Below, in pieces: positions 36,427-45,221 of a DNA stretch of 64,000 nt. Position 1 is the first letter of the stretch. Every line of letters begins with the position of its first letter. The notes beneath the pieces are model-generated. The model was not told the origin of the DNA. It did no database searches and saw nothing but the letters and a program-made list of their open reading frames with translations. A program made the position numbers and the translations under genes. This stretch comes from Brachybacterium sillae (GTDB lineage Bacteria > Actinomycetota > Actinomycetes > Actinomycetales > Dermabacteraceae): the NCBI RefSeq assembly GCF_025028335.1, contig NZ_JAFEUW010000001.1, forward strand, positions 620,001-684,000. Reading direction: 5' to 3'.

Positions 36427-36432
36427 ATTCTA
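36427..36432 (-). promoter_or_regulatory. Candidate leaderless -10 for the DUF3499-manB operon
   Basis: TAGAAT on the minus strand, five of six to consensus, seven bases before GTG 36419. Confidence 0.5.
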
Positions 36433-36465
36433 CGCGGCGCCGCGGCAACTCCCCGTCAGGGCCAC

Positions 36466-36471
36466 TAGGCT
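36466..36471 (+). promoter_or_regulatory. Candidate leaderless -10 for the metallopeptidase-like gene
   Basis: TAGGCT, eight bases before the ATG at 36480, and back to back with the DUF3499 promoter. Confidence 0.45.
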
Positions 36472-36479
36472 GGCGCGCC

Positions 36480-36926
36480 ATGGACTCCCGTGACCTCACT
36501 CCCCCGGGGCCCTCTCTTCGGCGCCGGCGGGACCGCCATGGACGGGGTCTGCGCGGGCATCTGATCCCGCCGCCGCTGCCGGGGTACCGCACCCGGAGGG
36601 AGATCTTCGACGAGGCGGTGCTGGACGCGACCGCGCCGTTGCTGGAACGGTTCGGCCGTCGCCTGGAGCATCTGCAGGTCGCCGTGGAGGACGTACCTCC
36701 CTCGGATCCGGCCCCGTGGGAGCCGGCGTCCGTTCCCCTGGCGCGGCTCTTCCCCGCGGATCGCGAGCACCCGCCACGGATCGTGCTGTTCCGCCGCCCG
36801 ATCGAGACGCGCAGCACCTCCCCCGCGGAGCTCGAGATCCTGGTGCGCCAGGTGCTGGCCGAGCAGGTGGGGTCGCTGCTGGCGATGGACCCGGAACAGG
36901 TGGATCCGGGGGCCTGGGAGTACTGA
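36480..36926 (+). CDS. Degenerate zincin-like metallopeptidase family protein (Rv3259 position)
   Basis: 148 residues matching the small zincin-like family normally found between DUF3499 and whiB2. The fold markers are present (a basic N-terminus, REIFDEAVLDATAPLLERF, VAVEDVP, RIVLFRRPIE and the following ELEILVRQVL). However, the HExxH zinc motif expected near residue 128 reads VLAEQVG, so both zinc-binding His residues are gone. It is probably not an active protease. Start and leaderless promoter fit well. Confidence 0.8.
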   Translation: MDSRDLTPPGPSLRRRRDRHGRGLRGHLIPPPLPGYRTRREIFDEAVLDATAPLLERFGRRLEHLQVAVEDVPPSDPAPWEPASVPLARLFPADREHPPRIVLFRRPIETRSTSPAELEILVRQVLAEQVGSLLAMDPEQVDPGAWEY

Positions 36927-36995
36927 GCGGACCCGCGCCCTGCGGCCGGGCGGGTCGGGTGTCGTCGACGCAGCACCGACCGTGAGCGGGCGCGG

Positions 36996-38717
36996 TCAGC
37001 GACTGCGCAGCGTCAGCTCTCCCTCCCCGGTCTGCATCCGCTGCCGCACCGTGACGCTGCTGAGCAGCGCTCCGGAGGATTCGGGCGTCCCCCCGTCCTG
37101 CACCCATGCGGCGGTGACGGTCCCGGGGATGCCGGGGACGAGGGTGAGGGCGGCCGCGGGTCCGGCCGTGGTCACCAGCGCGGTGGAGGGCACCGTCACG
37201 GCGCGATCGGCGGGCAGTTGCACCGGTACGGGTTCTCCGGCGGCACCGTCCGGCCCCAGCGGCACGAGCGTGGCGGTGGTGGCCTCGGTGGTGCTGAGCA
37301 CCAGCCGGCCGTCGGGCCCGGTCGGTGACAGTGCGAGGACGGTTCCGTCGTCGAGACGCGGCGCCGAGGTGGCGACGGCGAAATCGAGGGGCGCGTCGAC
37401 TGTCGACCCCGGCAGATCGGATCCGGCCACGCTGCTGCGCACCACAGCGTCCACCGCTTCCGCAGAGGTGACCTCGACGCTGTAGTCGCCCGGCGGCAGG
37501 CCCTCGAGGGTGACCTGCTGCACGGTGCCGCCCGCGACGGTCACGGGCTGCGACACCGCGGCCAGGTTCACGGGTCCTGCCGGTCCGAGCACACGGACGG
37601 TCACCGGGACATCGGTGCCGCGGCGGTTCATGAGGACCAGCTGCGGGGCGGGCCCGCCCGCGCGCGCCACGACCCCTGGGAGGATCTGGTCGGCCTCGGG
37701 CTCCGGCATCGCGCTGAGGATCTCCGCACCCCGCGGGGTGAGGCCCTCCCGTTCGGTGGCCTGCAGGGTCATCCGCAGCGGGGCGCCGACCGTGTCGACC
37801 TGCACACCGATGGCGGCCTGCCCCGGCACGACGGACTCCAGCACCACCTGTTCCGTGGTGTGGGCGGGCACGACCACACGCGAGCGTCCCTCCATCTGTG
37901 CCGGTCCGTCTGCGGTGAACACCTGGACGGAGGCGGTGGCGGGCCGGTCGGAATCGTTGTGGAGCACCAGCGTGGTGGTGGACCCCGCGGCCGTGCCGAC
38001 TCCCAGGAACGTGGCGGAGGTGCTCGGCGACTGGCAGCGGGTCAGGGATCGGGACCGGAAGTCACCCGTGGAGGTGGTCGTCTGCTGCACGACGTCACCC
38101 ACGGCGGCGGCCTCACCGGAGTCGCGCAGGTCGACGCGCGCGGCGTCCTGGACGGACGGGATGGTCTGCACGGCCACCGCCAGCGGGGACGTCTCCACCG
38201 GGGCGTCGATCTCCTGCCCTTCCGTGGTCGTCGCCGCAATGGTCGGGACCCTGGCGGTGCCGTCACGATTGGAGCGGGTAGTGGAGGCCTGCGCGGTGCC
38301 GAAGAGGACGGAGGAGTCACCATCCAGGGCGACGGACCGCACGGCGATGGCCGGGTTCGGCGCGGTGCTGCCCAGGGCACTGTCCCCACCCGTGCGGGTG
38401 AGCTCCTCGGGCAGGCTCAGAGGCCCGGGGCAACCGACGGTGGCGGCGGCGGGCCGGGAGGTGAGCTCCGCGGGCGCGACGGCACTCAGCTCGGCGACGG
38501 GCGTGAGCGCCACCGCGGCGCCCGCCCCCAGCAGTGCGGCCGCCGCGATCGCCCCGAGGATCAGGCGGCCGGAACGGCGACCCGGTGCGACCGGGCCGGT
38601 GGCGGTGGCGGGGTCTGCCGCGGAGCGCCGTCGCAGGGCGCGACTGCCGTCAGGGCGGCCACCAGCGTCCGGGCGGTCGGTGAATCGACCGTCGACGGGG
38701 TGCTGTGCTCCGCTCAT
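36996..38717 (-). CDS. DUF5719-family exported protein
   Basis: 573 residues. A basic 50-residue N-terminus precedes one membrane helix (about 53-75); the remainder is extracellular, rich in Thr, Val and Pro, and made of repeated beta-sandwich-like segments (for example TTTLVLHNDSDRPATASVQV). It is the DUF5719 protein normally found after the large GT2 gene; function unknown. The start overlaps that gene by four bases. Probably works with the transferase at the outer membrane face. Confidence 0.82.
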   Translation of the reverse strand: MSGAQHPVDGRFTDRPDAGGRPDGSRALRRRSAADPATATGPVAPGRRSGRLILGAIAAAALLGAGAAVALTPVAELSAVAPAELTSRPAAATVGCPGPLSLPEELTRTGGDSALGSTAPNPAIAVRSVALDGDSSVLFGTAQASTTRSNRDGTARVPTIAATTTEGQEIDAPVETSPLAVAVQTIPSVQDAARVDLRDSGEAAAVGDVVQQTTTSTGDFRSRSLTRCQSPSTSATFLGVGTAAGSTTTLVLHNDSDRPATASVQVFTADGPAQMEGRSRVVVPAHTTEQVVLESVVPGQAAIGVQVDTVGAPLRMTLQATEREGLTPRGAEILSAMPEPEADQILPGVVARAGGPAPQLVLMNRRGTDVPVTVRVLGPAGPVNLAAVSQPVTVAGGTVQQVTLEGLPPGDYSVEVTSAEAVDAVVRSSVAGSDLPGSTVDAPLDFAVATSAPRLDDGTVLALSPTGPDGRLVLSTTEATTATLVPLGPDGAAGEPVPVQLPADRAVTVPSTALVTTAGPAAALTLVPGIPGTVTAAWVQDGGTPESSGALLSSVTVRQRMQTGEGELTLRSR

Positions 38718-41700
38718 CGGCCGTCCTCCTGCGTCGAGGCCTGCTCATCGGCCTCCCTCTCAATGGTCTCCCGCACTCGCGAGCGCCAGGGCAGCGCCAC
38801 CAGCACCGTCACCAGCAGCACACCCCACAGCAGGATCCGCGCGGGGATCTCGACCGGGTCCTTCACCCGCACCCGAAGATCCCCACCCTGCCCGGCAGGG
38901 ATCTCGAAGGCCTGCTGCCAGCCGTCATCCTCGACCGGGGTGAGCGGGCGCCCGTCGAGAGTGGCCTGCCAGCGGCTGTCGCGCCGCTCCGCGAGGACCA
39001 GGCGGCGCGGAGCCTCCTCCGGAGAGACCGTGGTGCGGGCATCCACCAGACGGCTGGGCACGAGGACGGTGCTGCGGGGATCCCCGGCGGCGCGCCCGGA
39101 GCCGTCGACCGGCACGATCGCGGCGCGGGGGGCCGGGTCGACCACTCGCCACATCGACGCCCGGGAGTTCTGGGTGACCTTCTCCAGCAGCGGGGAGCTG
39201 TCCAGGGCCCCCATCAACTCGGGGTTGTCGGCCGGATCACCGGTGACGACGATGTACGCCACGGCGAGTGATCGCAGAGCCGTCGGGTCGGCGTCGACGG
39301 TGCCGACCAGGGCATCGGCCGCTGCCTGCAGTTCGGTGCGACGGCCGAGGTCCTCGGCGAGGCCACCGGCTGCCAGCACTCGGGCGTCCCGCACCGCCGC
39401 ATGCTCAATGAAGGTGTCGGAGCCGTCACCCACCAGCAGGTTCGTCTCGACCGTTCCGTCACGATCCTGGGACAGCTGCAGCACCCGGCTGCGCGCGGAC
39501 GACAGACCGGGATCCGTGGCGGCGGCCGGCACCGTCGACCCCTCCATGCGCTGCAGGCCGGAGGCCGCCGAAAGGTCCACGACCCATCCGGCCAGACCGA
39601 TCAGGCAGGTCGCGGCGAGCAGCCCCGCGACCGCCGCGGTGAGGTGGCGCCGGCGTTCGGTGACGTCATCCGAACGACGGGCCAGGGCGTCGAACGATGC
39701 CGCGGCGGCGACCAGCAGACCGAGGAGGGCGACGGACAGCATCCCGTGCAGCAGCGGCGGGCGGACCTGCCCCTGCGTCACGGCGACGGGAACGCCCTGC
39801 ACCAGGGCCGCGGTGGCCAGCCCGAGACCGGCGATCGACAGCCCCCACCGGCCCGCGGTCCCGGCGGCACCCGCCAGGAACGGCGCGGCGAGGGCGGCGA
39901 CGACGGCCGGGAGCAGGATCAGACGAGGGGCCCAGGCAGCGACCCCCTCCCCCAGCAGCGGCGTGAGCGACTCCCACGACGGCGCCGGCGTGGGCCACAG
40001 CGTGGCCAGGTCCACCGTCTGCGGTGGGACCGGCGCCCCGAGACCACCTGCGACGGCCAGGAGGATCCGCGGCGCCCCGAGGATCACCGGCAGATACGGG
40101 AGCAGGAGAGCGAGAGCGGGCGCCAGCACCCACAGCAGCCGCACCCGCCGACCGGGCACCACCAGGGCGAGAAGCCCCAGCGCGGCCGCGACGAGAAGCA
40201 GCAGTGCCGGCTGGACCGCCGCGATGACCAGCATCACCAGGCCGCCAGCCGCGGCCGCTCCCACGTTGGCCTGGGAGAGTTTGTGCACGAGCCCGATGGC
40301 GCGCCCGACGGCCAGAGCCAGCACCGGCAGCAGCACATGCACCAGCACCAGCGGCCAGGCACCGAGGGTCAGGGCGGACAGCAGCGGCGGCGCCGCCGCC
40401 CACAGGAACGTGAGGACCAACCGGGCACCGACGGCCCGGGTGATCGCCCCGGCCGCCCACCAGGCCGTCAGTGCTGCCAGGGGAAGCGCCCCGAGCAGCA
40501 CCACCTCCACCAGGGCCGGTCCGGGAACGGGGAGGTGGCCGAGCAGACGCACCAGGGGGTCGGCCGGTCCGCGGGTACCCAGCCCCGTCGGCACCCATCC
40601 GGACCAGGCCGCCTGGGCGGTCCAATGCCAGTCCTGCGGTGGGGCCACCAGCAGGGGCCCCCGCAACTCACCGCGCCCGAGGGCCCCGCGCAGTGTCAGC
40701 AGTCCCAGCACCACGGAGCCCAGCGCGACCGCGGCCGTCCACACCAGGTGGCGACCGTAGTCGGCGTCATCGGCGCCGTGGGTGGTGCCGGCGATGCCCC
40801 AGGTGGTGCGTCGGATCCGACGGGAGCGTTCGTCGTCGGAGAAGGCCCGGGTCCACAGTGCATCCAGATGCTGGCGGAGGTCGGCCCCGGGCGGCAGATA
40901 CAGCGGGGCGAGGCGGCGGCGCGGCACCCGGGCCTGCCGGCCCGCGCGCCCTCCCCGGCGCAGCACCGCGGGTACCGAGCGCATGGCCTGCACCCAGGCG
41001 ACGAGTTCCACCCACACCAGACGCGGCTGATGGGTGATGATCGCCGCGAGCATCCGCCCAATGGTCAGCAGCGGGTACCACAGCAGTGTCAGCAGGGCGA
41101 TCGGCAGGGTCCGGTGTTTGAGGACCGTCAGCAGTCGGCCCCGACGGTGCTCCATGGCGTGTGCGGCCGTCGGCCGCTGTGGCGGGGCGGCGATGGCCCG
41201 CGCCGAGGGCACCACGGCCACACGCTCTCCCCCACGCCAGACGCGATGGCAGAAGTCGATCTCCGCCCAGGGACTGGTCAGGGCCGGGTCGAACCCGTCA
41301 AGGCGGGCGAGGGTCTCCTCCCGCACGAGCATGCCGCTGAAGGTGACGGCGAGGACGTCCTCGCGCCAGTCGGACTGTCCCTGGTCGATCTCCCCGGGAT
41401 CGGTACCGGTGACGATGCGGCCGCCGTGGGAGAGCGAGATACCCACGTCGATCAGGCCATCGGCATCATCGGCGGTCGTGGTGCGGCCCTCGTCCGGGGC
41501 CTCCCGGTGGCGCACATGTTTGGGGCCCGCGACGGCGGTCGTCGGGGACTGCGCCACATGGTCCATGAGGTCCGACAGGGCGCGATGGCCGGGCGCGGAA
41601 TCCGCGCGCAGGAACCAGATCCAGGAGTCGTCACCGGCGGCGCGGCGTCCTGCGGCCCGACGGGGGGCGGCCCCCGCCGAGGCGCGCAAACGGACGGGCA

Positions 41701-42142
41701 CCTGCGCGGCGCTCTGGGCCTCCCGCACGAGGCGCCGGCGTTCCTCCTCCGGATCGACCTCACGCTGGCGGCGGCCCCGACGGGGAGCGGGCGCGTCCTC
41801 CTCCCCGGCACCGCCGTCACGGGACACGTTCACCGCAACCGACGCGGGCGCAGGGCGGACAGCATGGTCCGCCCCGGGTGCACGCAGATCATCGAGGGTC
41901 TCCCGCACCGCGACAGTCGCGGTGGCCCGCCCGCTCACCCGCAGCACGTCATCGACCCGGCCGGACATCAGAGCATCGTCGAGGAGCTCCTCCGTGCTCT
42001 CCGGAGCGGAGGTGGGGACAACCACCAGGACCCGCTCGGGAGAGCGGTTCTGCAGCGCCAGCGCCTCGAGGGTGTCACGCAGGGCACGCGGCCCCCCGGT
42101 CCCATCGGCGAGGAGGACCGCAGTGACGTGGCGAGAGGTCAC
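38714..42142 (-). CDS. Very large GT2-family glycosyltransferase membrane protein
   Basis: 1142 residues. A cytoplasmic GT2 domain (about 1-330) has a nucleotide-sugar site (VLVVVPTSAPES), a Trp-rich donor loop (DSWIWFLRADSAP) and a catalytic-region motif (SPWAEIDFCHRVWRGGERV). The GT2 fold is broken by an Asp/Arg-rich insertion at about 110-170. Some 12 membrane helices follow, then a 300-residue extracellular C-terminus. Similar proteins lie beside whiB2 across Micrococcales; the substrate is unknown, but a role in a wall glycan is likely. The usual DxD is not clean, so activity is uncertain. The next gene upstream is whiB2, 12 bases away. Confidence 0.85.
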   Translation of the reverse strand: MTSRHVTAVLLADGTGGPRALRDTLEALALQNRSPERVLVVVPTSAPESTEELLDDALMSGRVDDVLRVSGRATATVAVRETLDDLRAPGADHAVRPAPASVAVNVSRDGGAGEEDAPAPRRGRRQREVDPEEERRRLVREAQSAAQVPVRLRASAGAAPRRAAGRRAAGDDSWIWFLRADSAPGHRALSDLMDHVAQSPTTAVAGPKHVRHREAPDEGRTTTADDADGLIDVGISLSHGGRIVTGTDPGEIDQGQSDWREDVLAVTFSGMLVREETLARLDGFDPALTSPWAEIDFCHRVWRGGERVAVVPSARAIAAPPQRPTAAHAMEHRRGRLLTVLKHRTLPIALLTLLWYPLLTIGRMLAAIITHQPRLVWVELVAWVQAMRSVPAVLRRGGRAGRQARVPRRRLAPLYLPPGADLRQHLDALWTRAFSDDERSRRIRRTTWGIAGTTHGADDADYGRHLVWTAAVALGSVVLGLLTLRGALGRGELRGPLLVAPPQDWHWTAQAAWSGWVPTGLGTRGPADPLVRLLGHLPVPGPALVEVVLLGALPLAALTAWWAAGAITRAVGARLVLTFLWAAAPPLLSALTLGAWPLVLVHVLLPVLALAVGRAIGLVHKLSQANVGAAAAGGLVMLVIAAVQPALLLLVAAALGLLALVVPGRRVRLLWVLAPALALLLPYLPVILGAPRILLAVAGGLGAPVPPQTVDLATLWPTPAPSWESLTPLLGEGVAAWAPRLILLPAVVAALAAPFLAGAAGTAGRWGLSIAGLGLATAALVQGVPVAVTQGQVRPPLLHGMLSVALLGLLVAAAASFDALARRSDDVTERRRHLTAAVAGLLAATCLIGLAGWVVDLSAASGLQRMEGSTVPAAATDPGLSSARSRVLQLSQDRDGTVETNLLVGDGSDTFIEHAAVRDARVLAAGGLAEDLGRRTELQAAADALVGTVDADPTALRSLAVAYIVVTGDPADNPELMGALDSSPLLEKVTQNSRASMWRVVDPAPRAAIVPVDGSGRAAGDPRSTVLVPSRLVDARTTVSPEEAPRRLVLAERRDSRWQATLDGRPLTPVEDDGWQQAFEIPAGQGGDLRVRVKDPVEIPARILLWGVLLVTVLVALPWRSRVRETIEREADEQASTQEDGR

Positions 42143-42154
42143 GGGCTGCGCCGG

Positions 42155-42457
42155 TCAGACCGCGCGGCGCTTCAGCTTGCGGCGCTCACGCTCGGAGAGG
42201 CCACCCCAGATGCCGAAGCGCTCATCGTTCTCGAGCGCGTACTCCAGACACTCGGCGCGCACCTCGCAGGAGACGCACACCTTCTTCGCCTCTCGGGTCG
42301 ACCCGCCCTTCTCGGGGAAGAACGCCTCGGGATCGGTCTGCGCGCACAGGGCCCGCTCATGCCAGGAGAGGCTGTCGTCATCGGCGTCGACCAGACCGCT
42401 CACATCCAGCAGGGTGAGCTCACGGCGCGCGTCGTCGGCATGGCGGTCCATCGGCAC
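42155..42457 (-). CDS. whiB2: WhiB2-type iron-sulfur regulator
   Basis: 100-residue Wbl protein with cluster cysteines at 38, 61, 64 and 70, the GIWGG turn, and a basic DNA-binding tail (RERRKLKRRAV). The WhiB/WhiB2 class controls septation and division genes. GTG at 42457 is better spaced from AGGAAGGA than the ATG two codons later. Downstream lie the giant GT2 and DUF5719 genes, possibly co-transcribed. Divergent from cofE, as in mycobacteria. Confidence 0.95.
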   Translation of the reverse strand: MPMDRHADDARRELTLLDVSGLVDADDDSLSWHERALCAQTDPEAFFPEKGGSTREAKKVCVSCEVRAECLEYALENDERFGIWGGLSERERRKLKRRAV

Positions 42458-42526
42458 CGTCGTCCTTCCTGGGGTGATCTCCGGGCGGTCGCGGCGGGCC
42501 CCTGCCCGGCCGCTCGGCCACTAAAG

Positions 42527-42538
42527 TACACCGGTGTA
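42527..42538. promoter_or_regulatory. Perfect palindrome between whiB2 and cofE
   Basis: TACACCGGTGTA, a 12-base perfect palindrome about 70 bases before whiB2 and 58 before cofE, beside AT-rich TAAAGT/ACTTTA sequence that could serve as -10 elements. Candidate operator of both genes. Confidence 0.5.
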
Positions 42539-42595
42539 ACTCCGCAGCGTCAAGCGCCCGCCACCCGGCCCGGGGGCGGAGCGAGGAGGACCACC

Positions 42596-43684
42596 ATGCC
42601 GTCAGTGCCCCGCCACCAGGACGGACCATCCTCCCCTGCGACCGACGGGGGTCTGCATGTGATCCCGGTGACGCGCCTGCCGGAGGTGAGCTCGGGGATG
42701 GACCTCGGCACGGCACTGGTCGCCGCACTGCACGAGGGCGTCGGACTCCACGACGGGGACGTCGTGTGCGTCTCGACCAAGATCGTGTCCAAGGCGCGTG
42801 GCCTGGTGGTGGACCCGGCACAGAAGGACGCGGCCCTGCGCCGCGCCACCACCCGTCTGGTGGCGCGACGTCGCCACGGCAGCGTCATCACCTCGGTGGT
42901 GGAGACCGTCTCCGGGCCGGTGATGGCGGCGGCCGGCATCGACGCCTCCAACTCCCCCAATGGCCTCCTGACTCTGCCGGAGGATCCGGACGCGGAAGCG
43001 GCCACCCTGCGTCAGGCCCTCGAAGAGGCCTTCGGGGTGCGCGTGGGGGTGGTGCTCACCGACACGGTCTCAAGGATCTGGCGCTTCGGCGCCTCCGACA
43101 TCGCCCTCGGAGCGAGCGGCCTCGCGGCTCTTCAGGACCTCCGCGGCACGGACGACACCCGCGGGCGTCGCATGATCGTGACGGTGCGGGCGCTGGCCGA
43201 CGAGTGCGCCGCCGCCGCCGACCTGGTCAAGGGGAAGACTGCCGGGGTGCCGGCAGCAGTGCTGCGGGGCCTGCCTGGGGAGGTGGTGCACGGCCCCGAG
43301 GTGTCGGGGCGGGAGCTCAACCGTGTCGGGCCGGATGACTGGTTCCGCCGTCCCAGCCTGGAGAGCGTCTGGCACGCGCTGGGCATCCCCCTCGAGGAGG
43401 AGCCGGTGGCCCAGATGGATCCGGAGGCCGACGAGGTGCGCCTCACCCGTGCCCTCGACGTCGCCTCCCGCGGGGTCGCGGACGCCCGTCTCGAGCGGGT
43501 CGAGTGCACTCCGACGGGCGAGAGCATCCTGCTGCGGATCGTGCCCGTCGCCTCCGGTGCCGCGGGCTGGGTGGCGGCCGGGGCCCTGCGGGAGCGGGTG
43601 CTCTCCGCCCTGCGGGCCGAGGAGTTCACCGGCCCGCTGCCCCCGATCGAGGTGCACCTGGCCAGTGAGGAGGGAGCGCGATGA
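42596..43684 (+). CDS. cofE: CofE/FbiB-N-type coenzyme F420-0:L-glutamate ligase
   Basis: 362 residues. The CofE domain (about 20-250) contains GDVVCVSTKIVSKARGLVV, the metal- and substrate-site stretch GIDASNSPNG, and VGVVLTDTVSRIWRFGASDIA. This enzyme adds glutamates to F420-0 using GTP. The final 110 residues are not a full FbiB nitroreductase-type FMN domain: they are short and lack its motifs. No fbiA, fbiC or cofC is in the window. ATG at 42596 has a GAGGAGGA site. Overlaps the TIGR03089 gene (ATGA). Confidence 0.9.
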   Translation: MPSVPRHQDGPSSPATDGGLHVIPVTRLPEVSSGMDLGTALVAALHEGVGLHDGDVVCVSTKIVSKARGLVVDPAQKDAALRRATTRLVARRRHGSVITSVVETVSGPVMAAAGIDASNSPNGLLTLPEDPDAEAATLRQALEEAFGVRVGVVLTDTVSRIWRFGASDIALGASGLAALQDLRGTDDTRGRRMIVTVRALADECAAAADLVKGKTAGVPAAVLRGLPGEVVHGPEVSGRELNRVGPDDWFRRPSLESVWHALGIPLEEEPVAQMDPEADEVRLTRALDVASRGVADARLERVECTPTGESILLRIVPVASGAAGWVAAGALRERVLSALRAEEFTGPLPPIEVHLASEEGAR

Positions 43685-44394
43685 CGACCGTGACGCTGCG
43701 CCGTGGGGACGATCTGCTGCGGGTGTGGGAAGGGTTGGGGCCGCGACCGGCCCTCGTCTGGTACGGAGCCGACGGGCGGATCGAGCTGTCCGGCCACGTG
43801 CTCGCCAACTGGGTGACGAAGGCGATCGGTCACCTGCACGACGAGGTCATGCTCGCGCCCGGTGCGACCGTGCAGCTGGATCTGCCGCCCCACTGGCGGC
43901 GGATGGTGCTGGCCCTCGCCTCGTGGTCGCTGGGCGCACAGGTCGTGCTCGGCGCCGCCGACACCGATCCGGAGGCTGACCCGGCGCAGGGCGAGGTGGT
44001 CGCGACCGATCATCCGCAGCGTCACGAGGACGCCGAGGACCTGCTGGTGCTGGAGCCACTCTCCCTGGCACCGCAGTACAGCGGGGAGCTGCCGCCGCTC
44101 GCGCGGGACTGGGCGCAGGAGGTCCGCTCCGCCCCTGACCGGCTGATGGTCACCCTGCCGGCATGGTCGGGCCCGGCACCCGACACCTCGACCGTCCCCA
44201 CCGCGGTCGGTGCGGACGGGCGCCCCCTGCTGCTGGTCGACGAGGACGGCCTGGACCGTCTCCCTGCCGCCCTCGCGGTGTGGGCCGCGGGGGGCGTGAT
44301 CATCGGCCCGTCCGCGGGTCTGTCCCACCGCTCCCGACGCGATGAGGGCCTGGAGGGGCTTGGGGAGGCTCGGCCGACGGGCACCGGGAGCTGA
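43681..44394 (+). CDS. TIGR03089-family protein (AMP-ligase-related remnant fold)
   Basis: 237 residues matching TIGR03089, an actinobacterial family that resembles part of the N-terminal half of AMP-forming ligases (ELSGHVLANWVTKAIGHLHDE, then LALASWSLGAQVVLG). It lacks the ATP-binding and C-terminal catalytic motifs, so it is unlikely to be an active ligase. Function unknown. Usual neighbour of wall-polymer genes and cofE. ATG at 43681 overlaps the cofE stop. Confidence 0.85.
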   Translation: MTTVTLRRGDDLLRVWEGLGPRPALVWYGADGRIELSGHVLANWVTKAIGHLHDEVMLAPGATVQLDLPPHWRRMVLALASWSLGAQVVLGAADTDPEADPAQGEVVATDHPQRHEDAEDLLVLEPLSLAPQYSGELPPLARDWAQEVRSAPDRLMVTLPAWSGPAPDTSTVPTAVGADGRPLLLVDEDGLDRLPAALAVWAAGGVIIGPSAGLSHRSRRDEGLEGLGEARPTGTGS

Positions 44395-44448
44395 GACGAC
44401 GATCCACGGGCCCGGCACTCCACCGCACACCCGTTGGCGCACCGCGTG

Positions 44449-45216
44449 TCAGCCCTCCGCGCGAAGGGTGCGCACAGCCTCCTCCGGGTCGCCGTCGAAG
44501 ACCACGGTGCCCTTGCGCAGCAGGACGATGCGGGAGCACAGGCGCTCGAGCATGTCCAGCTCGTGCGACACGATGATCATGGTGCGGCCCTGGGCCTGCA
44601 GCTCCTGGATCCGCGCGATGCATTTGCGCTGGAACGGTTCATCGCCGACGGAGAGGATCTCGTCGACCAGGAAGATGTCCGGATCGGTGTGCACCGCCAC
44701 CGAGAAGGCGAGCCGCAGGAACATACCCGAGCTGTAGTACTTCACATCGGTGTCGATGAACTGCTCGATCTCGCTGAACGCGACGATGTCATCGAACCGG
44801 GCATCGATCTGCTCGCGGGTCATCCCGAGGATCGCGCCGTTGAGGTACACGTTCTCACGGCCGGAGAGGTCCGGATGGAAACCGGCACCGACCTCGATCA
44901 GGCCCGCCACGCGGCCTCGCAACATGACGCGTCCCTCATCGGGGAACAGCACCCCGCTGATCGTCTTCAGCAGGGTCGACTTGCCGGAGCCGTTGTACCC
45001 GATGAGCCCGACCGTCTCCCCCGCCCGGACGGAGAGGTCGACATGGTCGAGGGCCAGGAACGTATCCCCCAGCGGTTTGCGCTGCAGTGCGGAGAACACC
45101 AGTTCCTTCAGGGAACGGTTGTGCCGCAGGGAGAACCGCTTCGTCATCTGCTCCACCCGCACCATCTCGCGGGCATCCGGTGTCGGCTCCGGCCGGTTCG
45201 TGGTCTCGATCTGCAC
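44449..45216 (-). CDS. Wzt-type ABC transporter ATPase (galactan/teichoic acid export)
   Basis: 255 residues. Walker A GYNGSGKST (73-81), signature YSSGMFLRLAFS, Walker B DIFLVDEIL, and the switch His in IIVSHELD. It is of the polysaccharide-export ABC class (TagH/RfbE/Wzt) but ends without a C-terminal glycan-binding domain, like the mycobacterial galactan exporter subunit. It should energise the Wzm permease encoded five bases upstream, flipping lipid-linked galactan across the membrane. GTG at 45216 follows GGAG. Confidence 0.92.
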   Translation of the reverse strand: MQIETTNRPEPTPDAREMVRVEQMTKRFSLRHNRSLKELVFSALQRKPLGDTFLALDHVDLSVRAGETVGLIGYNGSGKSTLLKTISGVLFPDEGRVMLRGRVAGLIEVGAGFHPDLSGRENVYLNGAILGMTREQIDARFDDIVAFSEIEQFIDTDVKYYSSGMFLRLAFSVAVHTDPDIFLVDEILSVGDEPFQRKCIARIQELQAQGRTMIIVSHELDMLERLCSRIVLLRKGTVVFDGDPEEAVRTLRAEG

Positions 45217-45221
45217 GCGCC

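Noticed and set aside
42527-42538. BldD box at the whiB2-cofE palindrome
   Set aside because: The palindrome has an even centre and does not fit the BldD half-site spacing; kept only as an unassigned operator.
39401-42595. Very long open frame on the + strand antisense to the giant GT2 gene
   Set aside because: High-GC antisense frame rich in Gln, Arg and Gly without recognisable domains; the minus strand holds a clear membrane glycosyltransferase. Only the part after 42596 (cofE) is real.
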